From positions 33,783 through 97,782 of the forward strand of contig NZ_LOEE01000072.1 in NCBI RefSeq assembly GCF_001562415.1: 64,000 nucleotides of DNA, given 5' to 3'. A program made the position numbers and the translations under genes. This document shows positions 57,735-64,000 of this stretch, piece after piece; within the stretch, counting starts at the first letter, position 1; every line of letters starts with the position of its first letter. A model generated the notes under the pieces. That model ran no database searches, was not told where the DNA came from, and was given only the letters and a program-made list of their open reading frames with translations. This DNA is from Thermotalea metallivorans. Its GTDB lineage: Bacteria > Bacillota > Clostridia > Peptostreptococcales > Thermotaleaceae.

Positions 57735-58030
57735 GTTAATTCTGTTAGTTGGTAAATATTTCAATATACGGTGCAGTCACTGGACTTCAAATCTTATGCA
57801 AGAGAATTATAGATGTTTTTTTAACTACCTAAGTTTTGTACAAAAATAACCGAGGCAATTGGAACTAAATTACCAGTTTAAATTAGGAAATGAATTCTAT
57901 ATTATTCCTTTTATTTGGTTTCTTTTAACAGGAATAATATTCCATCTATAAAATAGTCCCAAAAACCAAAGGGAATAGGATTATTACCCTTTCTGGAATA
58001 TATTTGCTTATTCCATACTTACAAACTGTT
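57723..58030. other. AT-rich intergenic stretch with hairpins beside the transposase
   Basis: ATATTATTCC (57899-57908) pairs perfectly with GGAATAATAT (57931-57940). AAAGGG and CCCTTT near 57968 and 57987 form a second, weaker hairpin. These may belong to the end of the adjoining insertion sequence. No gene is supported. Confidence 0.45.
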
Positions 58031-59332
58031 TCAGAATCTCTGATTATCAAACAAGCTTAATTGCACATACTTCGGCTCTGTTAAAGCGGTAACCAATTGT
58101 TTTGCCAATTTAGTAAACGCAGGCATAATTACGTTTATACCTTCGACGCTTCGTTCTACAAGGGCTTTTATATTTCCAATTCTCTTTACCAGTACTTTCA
58201 TTCCGGTATCAACTAAAGGTGAGCCTTCAAATAACAGGGTCTTGACATTTGTTATAAAGTTATGGGTCATAAACACTATCCATAAGAATGCATAAATCCC
58301 GTAAAATTTTCCTGTTCTTAAGTTTTTCATACCATATACATTCTCTGCCATCTTAAAGAAAGCCTCTATGGTCTGGTGCTGGTTGTAGAAATAAAAGAGT
58401 TCTACGGCTGACATTCCTTCCTCCGAAATGTTGGTAATCAAATGAGTATATACTAGTTTTCCATGTTTGGTTAGTATTTGAACCAATATGACTCTAAGTC
58501 CATCTTTTGAAGAAAACTCATATATCTATACTCCTTCATCAGCTTGGGTATATTCATCTAACTTAATCCCTTTTGCTAAATTTGGTGACTGACGGGTAGA
58601 ATAGCCCTTTGTAAGGAATAGCAGATGAGGAATGCTTTTTAATTTTTCTATGGTTTCCATAGAACCATAACTACTATCCATGGGAATGATGAGCTTTCTG
58701 TCTAAAGGATGTTCTCTAAATTTTGGCAGGGTAGCAGTAAGTAAATCTTCTATTCTATCCTTGCAATGGGTGTTGCCTGTATCTAAGAACAAAGCGACGG
58801 TTTCAGAGTTTTTTCCTGCAAAAGCAGCAGAAACTTGATAACCTAGCTGATTTTTCTTGTTTGGAAAGTAACCTTTGCTAGCACATTCGTAAGTTTTGCC
58901 ATTGGCGATCAGCCCTGTTTGATCAAAATCAACGACAATTTCTTCGTCTAAAGAAAGGCTATTGCTATGTTTCATAAAAATTTGATGATGAATTTGTTGA
59001 AGTTGATGAATGCTTTTTTCATCCATCGCTTGTAGAAAGCGGTTGATCTGAGATTGGTCAGGAAATCTTTCCATGCCTAAAATATTTGCAGCCACTTTTT
59101 CAGGATGAAGTTTTTCATTAATATCATTTGTAGACTCACAGCCTACGGCAATGGAAGCAATCAAGGTCATCAGCTTTTGGTAAATAGTGTAATCCTTTTT
59201 AATCATTGGAAGCTGAAAATCTTCTAGCTCTTTAAAATACTCAGTTTCAGAAGCAAACTTCAGTAGTGAAACCAACCATGCTGAAGCAGTTTCTTCCTTG
59301 CAATTACTCTGGTGAAATGTTATCTTATTCAT
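58031..59332 (-). pseudogene. DDE transposase gene with one in-frame amber stop (IS1380/IS4-like)
   Basis: On the minus strand the ATG at 59332 (behind AAAGGCGGT) opens MNKITFHQSNCKEETASAWL. The DDE core is visible as IVVDFDQTGLIANGK and LIIPMDSSYGSMETIEKL. A single TAG at 58526-58528 stops the frame after DEYTQADEGV. Reading on in the same frame gives IYEFSSKDGLRVILVQILTK and then YNQHQTIEAFFKMAENVYGM, the third catalytic region, ending at 58031. So one nonsense codon separates two otherwise intact parts. I could not fix the terminal inverted repeats. Confidence 0.8.
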
Positions 59333-59447
59333 AAGGTAATACCGCCTTTCGTAGAGTTTTTGTTGGAAAAATACTACTTCGATAGGCACAAGGTGTTACC
59401 TTTTGTTATTTTTTTGGCTATATTTCCATGGATAACTTATCCAATCC

Positions 59448-59726
59448 ATGATTAGATCTTTGTACAAAAGTTACGTAGATAGAACATCTTTTTATGCTAC
59501 TACATGGTTGCCAGAAAATGTCTGGAGTAAAAACATATCTTCATTTGGAAAATCACATTATGAAGCCTTGGTAAAAGGAAGTCTCGAAAATAAGGGAATA
59601 TTAAAAAAATTGCGACTAAGTTCTCCAAGGAGGATAAGGGTAATTCCGATGAATAGTCAGAGAAAGACAGAATATAACGTCTATTGGTATGAGAAGTTGA
59701 TTGAAATATATAGAGATGAAGAGTAG
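59448..59726 (+). CDS. Hypothetical protein, possibly a gene remnant
   Basis: A 92-residue reading frame (MIRSLYKSYVDRTSFYATTW...) with basic middle part and acidic end. No family recognised. No ribosome binding site is seen before the ATG, and the region is full of decayed mobile elements, so it may be the end of a lost gene. Its last codons lie in a perfect 22-base palindrome. Confidence 0.3.
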   Translation: MIRSLYKSYVDRTSFYATTWLPENVWSKNISSFGKSHYEALVKGSLENKGILKKLRLSSPRRIRVIPMNSQRKTEYNVYWYEKLIEIYRDEE

Positions 59727-59739
59727 ATATCTACTCTTC
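59718..59739. terminator. Perfect 22-base palindrome over the stop codon
   Basis: GAAGAGTAGAT and ATCTACTCTTC form an uninterrupted inverted repeat that includes the stop codon of the preceding reading frame. No T-run follows, so termination is uncertain. Confidence 0.5.
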
Positions 59740-60068
59740 ATTACTTTAATCAATATAATTGTTAAAAAGCCAGTCATTTAATTACAAGTAAAGATAGTTG
59801 CGTTTATTGCTTATATTAGTATAAACCGCCGTTATACCCGATACGGAGAACCGAACGCATTACATGCAATCATGTGCAATCATGGGGACAGGTACCGCGA
59901 TTCAAATAAAAAGATATAAATCAAGGTACCTTCCTCTATTTTTCAGTGTCCATGGTTTTCGTGTGATATACTCCCAGAGCAATATCTTTCAGATAGTGAT
60001 TATCCTTTGTAAATTTCTAATATAATAGCCCCTTCCATATATAAATGGATTATTTCTATTCCAGTCGG
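59727..60068. other. Non-coding stretch with repeats
   Basis: Holds one copy of the CCGCCGTTATACCCG repeat (59824-59856), two TGCAATCATG direct repeats near 59867-59886, and a GGGGACAGGTACC motif (59884-59896) of the kind seen in REP-type palindromes, with a further GGTACC near 59928. No gene seen. Confidence 0.45.
59824..59856 (+). repeat. Short repeat copy 1 (CCGCCGTTATACCCG unit)
   Basis: Reads CCGCCGTTATACCCG, A, then TACGGAGAACCG and AAC. It matches the copy near 62512 in all but two bases over 31. Its first part resembles the start of intron domain V at 21341 with inserted bases. Confidence 0.55.
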
Positions 60069-60695
60069 TTAGGCTTTGTTCCCAGAAGCCACAAAAATAC
60101 TAATTGCAGCTTTTTCATTACTGCAAATTGACTGAGTGCAGCAATTTTGCCCAATACAATCTACCACGACATCAGTCAGGCCTGCATCTATTAGCCATTC
60201 TTTGATATCCTTACGGTTAAAACCCATCCAGCGGTCATGATGTTCGGTTTTTAAAAAAAGAAATTGGTGCTCGTCAAGATCAGTTATTACTAGTTTTCCC
60301 TTTGGTTTTAATATCCGGGTCATTTCCTTTATAGCTGTTCCTGGTGATTCCACATGGTGAAGATACATGTTTGCAAATACATAATCTACAGATGCAGTGT
60401 CAAGAGGTAGAGCTTCCGATTCCCCTATTCGGTATTCAATTGAATTAAAACCAGCAAAGCGTTTTTTCATTTGTGAAAGCATGGCTTCGGATTCATCAAC
60501 AGCAATTACTCTCAATCCGTGGGAAATTAAACCCTCTGTTACAAACCCAGTTCCTGCCCCAATATCGGCAGCAATTTGACCTGCAATAATACCTGCTTTT
60601 TTAAATGCCTCATCACGAACTGCAACAGTGAAAAAACTCTGTCGCATGCTATCCCAATTTTCAGCTACCTTTTCAAAATAATCTTTGCTACCCAT
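60069..60695 (-). CDS. Class I SAM-dependent methyltransferase
   Basis: About 208 residues. Motif I is ADIGAGTGFVTEGL, followed by VIAVDESEAMLSQMKKRF, YRIGESEALPLDTASVDYVF and the LHHVESPG and RILKPKGKLVITDL segments of the UbiE-like branch. CIGQNCCTQSICS near the C-terminus is cysteine-rich, which may point to a metal or metalloid substrate. The ATG at 60695 follows AAGGAAGG. It lies 17 bases after the flavin reductase gene, in the same operon. The substrate is unknown. Confidence 0.85.
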   Translation of the reverse strand: MGSKDYFEKVAENWDSMRQSFFTVAVRDEAFKKAGIIAGQIAADIGAGTGFVTEGLISHGLRVIAVDESEAMLSQMKKRFAGFNSIEYRIGESEALPLDTASVDYVFANMYLHHVESPGTAIKEMTRILKPKGKLVITDLDEHQFLFLKTEHHDRWMGFNRKDIKEWLIDAGLTDVVVDCIGQNCCTQSICSNEKAAISIFVASGNKA

Positions 60696-60712
60696 GTGAT
60701 ACCTTCCTTCTA

Positions 60713-61294
60713 TTATTGATTTAGTAAATCCATACCGGACTGAAATGCATTTCCCAGTTTCTTTCCGAGACTCCAATATTCACGTACTGTTGCGCAGTAC
60801 ACAAGGGGATTTATCTTAGAGATATCAATTTGGGGTCGATTATTTACAAAATTAACTTTGTCCTCGTCAATGTGTGTTTCGACAATCTCACCCATAATTA
60901 ATAGGTAATCACCTAACTGAAATTCTTGTACAATCTTACATTCCAGATTGAAAGGACATTCTCTTATGATCGGTGTCTTTATTCTGCTTGCGGCTATCGG
61001 AGTTAAACCAGCTTTTATAAACTTGTTGGTATCCCTGCCGGAAATTAGACCGCAAAAATCTGTCTCCTTGTAATGATCAGCACTGGGGATATTCACAGTG
61101 AATTCTCTTGTTCTACGAATCAGTTCTAAAGTATACCTGCGGTTATCAAAGGAAACTCCAACGATTGGCGGAGTTGAGCTGAGCATGCCAATCCATGCTA
61201 TCGTGGCCACATCAGCCTCCTCGATTGTCCCGCCGACTATCAATGCTGCAGGAGCAGGAAAAAAGACATCTGTTTGACCGAGCTGACGTTTCAT
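60713..61294 (-). CDS. Flavin reductase family protein (DIM6/NTAB type)
   Basis: FMN-binding split-barrel protein of 193 residues. FFPAPAALIVGGTIEEADVA, IAWIGMLSSTPPIVGVSF and FTVNIPSADHYKETDFCGL are diagnostic. Related proteins reduce flavin or act as flavoredoxins in anaerobes. The ATG at 61294 follows GAGGAGGG. With the methyltransferase it forms a two-gene operon read away from a LysR regulator that probably controls it. Confidence 0.9.
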   Translation of the reverse strand: MKRQLGQTDVFFPAPAALIVGGTIEEADVATIAWIGMLSSTPPIVGVSFDNRRYTLELIRRTREFTVNIPSADHYKETDFCGLISGRDTNKFIKAGLTPIAASRIKTPIIRECPFNLECKIVQEFQLGDYLLIMGEIVETHIDEDKVNFVNNRPQIDISKINPLVYCATVREYWSLGKKLGNAFQSGMDLLNQ

Positions 61295-61356
61295 TTTATC
61301 CCTCCTCATTTAATATTTTTTTTTAAAAAAGTTACTAGATTTTTTTTCAGTTTTAT

Positions 61357-61405
61357 TGTAACATTAATGAAAAATAGTTACATGCGATTGTTTTGATTAT
61401 ATCAA
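61357..61405. promoter_or_regulatory. Palindromes in the divergent LysR intergenic region
   Basis: TGTAAC (61357-61362) and GTTACA (61377-61382) form one inverted repeat with a 14-base spacer. TTGAT-TAT-ATCAA (61393-61405) is a second, compact palindrome of the type bound by LysR proteins. Both lie between the divergent genes. Confidence 0.5.
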
Positions 61406-61434
61406 TCGGTTATATCGATGAGAAAGGAGATCAA

Positions 61435-62334
61435 ATGGAACTACAGCAACTTAAAACATTTATAACAATTGCAAAAGTAAGTAGTTTTACTAAGGCAGCG
61501 GAGTTACTTGATTATGCCCAATCCAGTGTAAGTGGTCAAATAAGGGCTTTGGAGGAAGAGTTTGAAGTCAGATTGTTTGAACGTTTGGGAAGGGCGGTGT
61601 GCTTAACTGAGGAAGGAAAACGGCTTTTGGTTTATGCTGAACAATTATTGAAACTGGCAGAGGAAACAAAAGATTCAGTAACCGGAAGTACTCAGCCTAG
61701 AGGAACCCTAATAATTGGAGCACCAGAATCATTAAGTGTTTTCCGATTACCTGAGCTATTGAAAGAATACCGTAGTAGGTTTCCAAATGTAAAGCTTGTG
61801 TTGAAATTGGGAAGTTGCAGGGATATTCTTAGCTGGCTTAAGAAAAGCATTATTGACATAGCCTTTTTAATGGATACTCCTCTTGACGTTCCTAGTCTTG
61901 TTTCGAAATGTTTGTGCCAGGAGCAAATAGTTTTAATTGCCGGAAATGACCATTTTATGACAAATAAAAATACTATAGAATTAAAGGATCTTGAAGGAGA
62001 AGACTTGATACTCGTAGAAGAAGATGGATGCTGCTATCGAATGATATTTGAATCTCTGATGGCTGAAGCTGGTGTTTATCCAAGTTCAATTCAGGAATTT
62101 GGCAGTGTTGAGATGATTAAGAAATGTGTCATCAGCGGGCTGGGAGTTTCCATTCTTCCGCTTATTTCTGTTGAAAAGGAAATCAGAGATGGACAACTAA
62201 AAGAAATATCATGGAGTTCGCCAGACTTTAACATACATACCCAAATTCTTTATTGTAGGAATAAATGGCTTTCTCCAGCCTTGTCAGCAATGATAGAATT
62301 GTCAAAACAACACATCAAGAATAAAAGTATCTAA
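61435..62334 (+). CDS. LysR family transcriptional regulator
   Basis: DNA-binding regulator of 299 residues. ELQQLKTFITIAKVSSFTKA and SVSGQIRALEEEFEVRLF form the N-terminal helix-turn-helix. The effector-binding part starts near residue 90 with TLIIGAPESLSVFRLPELLK and contains VISGLGVSILPL. The ATG at 61435 follows AAAGGAGAT. It probably regulates the divergent flavin reductase-methyltransferase operon in response to a small ligand. Confidence 0.93.
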   Translation: MELQQLKTFITIAKVSSFTKAAELLDYAQSSVSGQIRALEEEFEVRLFERLGRAVCLTEEGKRLLVYAEQLLKLAEETKDSVTGSTQPRGTLIIGAPESLSVFRLPELLKEYRSRFPNVKLVLKLGSCRDILSWLKKSIIDIAFLMDTPLDVPSLVSKCLCQEQIVLIAGNDHFMTNKNTIELKDLEGEDLILVEEDGCCYRMIFESLMAEAGVYPSSIQEFGSVEMIKKCVISGLGVSILPLISVEKEIRDGQLKEISWSSPDFNIHTQILYCRNKWLSPALSAMIELSKQHIKNKSI

Positions 62335-62771
62335 CTCATGAGGATAGGGACAGATCCCTTATCCCTAATGATTTGATTCTATTATTTTCATTAGATAGAT
62401 AAGCTAGGGTTAACGACAAAGGTTTTGATAATCTTTTACTAGGCGACAGGACTCTATCCCGAATGGAGGTTTAGTAGCAATAGATCGTTGCTTGAAATAC
62501 ATAAAAAACACCGCCGTTATACCCGTTACGGAGAACCGTACCACCGTTAGCTCAATGCATTCTTATAATATAAAGAAGAGCCACCGTCTGGAGGTGATGG
62601 CACATCTTCATCCATAAAGAATTTTAATCAACTTTCGCACATGGTTAATGTCCAGTAAACATTAAAAAATCAACAGTTTTGGACAATAAAAAAGTCCAAG
62701 AAGCCCCTTCTCGTGATATAATAGAAGTGAATAAAATCCCATTAAAATCAACGATTGGGAGGTTCTTGAAT
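62335..62771. other. Non-coding stretch with hairpins and repeat copy 2
   Basis: GGATAGGG (62342-62349) pairs with CCC-T-TATCC (62356-62364), a REP-like hairpin that may end the LysR transcript. The CCGCCGTTATACCCG repeat is near 62512-62543. A further hairpin from GAAGAGCCA to TGGCACATCTTC is near 62575-62610. No gene seen. Confidence 0.5.
62512..62543 (+). repeat. Short repeat copy 2 (CCGCCGTTATACCCG unit)
   Basis: Reads CCGCCGTTATACCCG, T, then TACGGAGAACCG and TAC, followed by CACCG. It differs from copy 1 at two positions within the shared part. Confidence 0.55.
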
Positions 62772-63285
62772 ATGTCTATTGTATCACAGAAGATAAAAGT
62801 AGAAAATGGTTTTTCACGAACAGTCGATATCTTTTTTAAAAAGTTTCATATAAGTTCAATGCTGAAAGAGGCAAATGCATACAAGGAAAAGGGAATTCCT
62901 TGTGTCCAAGTATTCAAGGTTCTTTTTACCCTTGATTTTACGGGTAAGAATCTGTTTATGAATTATGAGGCCGAGAACTCACCTATACCATTTGCCCGGA
63001 AAAAATTGTATTTATTCGTGACCGAAGAAACAAGAGTAAATGGCTTGCCCTGATTTCTACGGATATAAACCTTCCGGAAACAGAGATCATCAGGATTTAC
63101 GGAAAACGCTGGGATATTGAAGTCTTCTTTAAAATGTGCAAGTCATATCTTAAGTTAGCCAAAGAATTTCAAGGTCGTTCATAGGATATGATGGTTATCC
63201 ACACTGCTATCGTTTTTTCAAGGTACATCATGTTAGCGGTTGAAAACCGTAATAACACGGATTTACGCATTGTGTCCGCCCGATG
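62772..63285 (+). pseudogene. IS4-like transposase, internally deleted and degraded
   Basis: The ATG at 62772 behind GGGAGG opens MSIVSQKIKVENGFSRTVDI, and the N-terminal part runs to ENSPIPFARK. The frame then jumps to a distant C-terminal region: in another frame IVFIRDRRNKSKWLALISTD continues into IIRIYGKRWDIEVFFK, the Y-(2)-R-(3)-E signature of IS4 elements. It ends with a stop in place of a tyrosine codon (GRS-stop-DMMV) near 63183. The central catalytic part is missing. The remnant is not functional. Confidence 0.8.
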
Positions 63286-63306
63286 AGTTCACTATATTTT
63301 TGTATT

Positions 63307-63642
63307 TTACTGGTTTTTAGCTTCAAATATTCTTGTAATAAGCCAAATATAAAAATGATATAGAAAGATAAATATTACAGATATAGGGGCCCAATTTACT
63401 CTCTTTTCTAGATTAGTAGATTGAGAAAGATATATGGCATATGCTAAAAATGAAAAAGCAGTTATGAATTTAGATATAAGTTTAGATTTTTGATAAAATG
63501 GACTTTTAGAACTATGAAAATTTATTGAAGAAAAAGGTGATTTATTTTGCAATGCTGCACTAGTTAGTATAATTATGCTAACCAGCACAAATGCTTTAAT
63601 AGTGGTGTAATTAGTTAACATATAAAAATCTTTTAATTCCAT
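63307..63642 (-). CDS. Small membrane protein of unknown function
   Basis: A 111-residue protein with three hydrophobic segments (about 14-32, 59-76 and 84-103) and a positively charged middle (SPFYQKSKLISK). The ATG at 63642 follows AGGGGGG, a strong ribosome binding site, which favours a real gene. No family recognised. It sits between two transposase remnants. Confidence 0.5.
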   Translation of the reverse strand: MELKDFYMLTNYTTIKAFVLVSIIILTSAALQNKSPFSSINFHSSKSPFYQKSKLISKFITAFSFLAYAIYLSQSTNLEKRVNWAPISVIFIFLYHFYIWLITRIFEAKNQ

Positions 63643-63727
63643 ATTAAGTTATCCCCCTATCATTTTCTAAAGTTTTGCACTTTTAAAATAGTTACCAAAA
63701 ATTTACATAATAATTTACAAAATAAAA

Positions 63728-63791
63728 GAGGAATATATGTACACAATACCTCTAGTCAAAGGAGTGAAGCTTGTGTACATTTATATTCCTC
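63728..63791. promoter_or_regulatory. Long hairpin enclosing the ribosome site and start of a transposase
   Basis: GAGGAATATA plus TGTACAC (63728-63744) pairs with GTGTACA and TATATTCCTC (63773-63791) over 17 pairs with a 2-base bulge. The loop holds AAAGGAGTGAAG, and the GTG start codon lies in the right arm. Confidence 0.7.
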
Positions 63792-64000
63792 AAGAAATAC
63801 TACAATTATTATTTCTCAAGGAACTGTTATCCATACCAAACTATAAATATTTTATTAATTTTATCTGGTGTCTTCTAGTGACTGAAGGTAAAAAGACTAC
63901 CAGAAATATATATAGATATTGTTTCTTTTACAAGAAGCATCTTGCAAGCTGGGAACGATTTTTAAGTAAAAACCAATGGGATTGCATGGGCATCATGAAA
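63773..64000 (+). CDS. Transposase, N-terminal part (cut by the window edge)
   Basis: Open to the window end, 76 codons. VTEGKKTTRNIYRYCFFYKK and HLASWERFLSKNQWD resemble the N-terminus of IS701- or IS4-like DDE transposases. The GTG at 63773 follows AAGGAGTG inside a hairpin loop. The catalytic part is outside the window, so completeness is unknown. Confidence 0.65.
   Translation, partial: MYIYIPQEILQLLFLKELLSIPNYKYFINFIWCLLVTEGKKTTRNIYRYCFFYKKHLASWERFLSKNQWDCMGIMK

Noticed and set aside
58526..58528. Pyrrolysine insertion at the transposase TAG
   Set aside because: No pyl gene or UAG-containing methyltransferase is visible in the window; a nonsense mutation is simpler.
63192..63200. Exact DnaA box TTATCCACA
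   Set aside because: It is inside a decayed IS4 transposase gene, with no second box nearby, so probably coincidence.
63702..63719. WalR-like pair, two TGTAAA on the minus strand
   Set aside because: The spacer is six bases instead of five, and no wall gene follows.

Overview
The window comes from an AT-rich, endospore-forming member of the Firmicutes, most likely an anaerobic Clostridia of the Alkaliphilus/Natronincola kind. The evidence is a GerA-type spore germination operon, a Spo0E-like phosphatase, a SpoIIE-type phosphatase, clostridial families (DUF5711, LonC, DUF951, YedF with DUF3343, the MazG-like/YybS pair) and Firmicutes-style ribosome binding sites with many TTG and GTG starts. 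The lineage is inferred from gene content and order, not from a database match. The set ssb, rplI, dnaB, purA, dnaD/dnaI and walRK usually lies near the chromosomal origin.

Region 1 (1-20106) is a mixed chromosomal stretch. It holds a YnjB/YnjC-like ABC importer cut by the window edge, a nucleoside hydrolase, an SdpR/SdpI pair with a palindromic operator, a Ca/Na antiporter, a short Spo0E-like gene on the minus strand, a cysteine-desulfurase-like enzyme, a transposase remnant, a YkvI transporter, a PAS-SpoIIE phosphatase, a DUF5711-CvpA pair, a YedF-DUF3343-MscS group that hints at selenium or sulfur handling, a ClpE-like unfoldase and an aminotransferase.

Region 2 (20112-21670) is a group IIC intron sitting exactly in the T-tract of the aminotransferase terminator. 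Its reverse transcriptase gene has lost most of the RT domain. A frameshifted small membrane-protein gene follows.

Region 3 (21768-38931) is core housekeeping: rpsF-ssb-rpsR, the gerB-gerC-gerA germination receptor, then a run MazG-like-yybS-gdpP-rplI-lonC-dnaB covering c-di-AMP turnover, ribosome, proteolysis and replication. A GNAT enzyme, a cluster of DnaA-box-like sites before an HD-GYP gene, DUF1858, DUF421 and purA follow.

Region 4 (39041-47372) has tRNA-Thr, tRNA-Lys and the primosome pair dnaD-dnaI on the minus strand. After these come four peptidase genes (M1, M23, S8, MA-like). The M23 and S8 genes converge on an unusual nested inverted repeat flanked by two identical 31-base hairpins.

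Region 5 (47706-57722) is the WalRK cell-wall regulon: walR, walK, an unrecognised exported protein, walH, walI, murA, walJ, htrA, a CxxH/CxxC protein and rlmH. I find two sequences that fit the published WalR box (TGTWAH-N5-TGTWAH): one at the promoter of the exported protein, the other just downstream of the promoter of the M23 peptidase. Together they suggest a local wall-homeostasis circuit.

Region 6 (57723-64000) is an accessory island of decayed transposases and short repeats around a flavin reductase-methyltransferase pair and its divergent LysR regulator. It ends in the 5' part of another transposase whose start codon lies in a strong hairpin.
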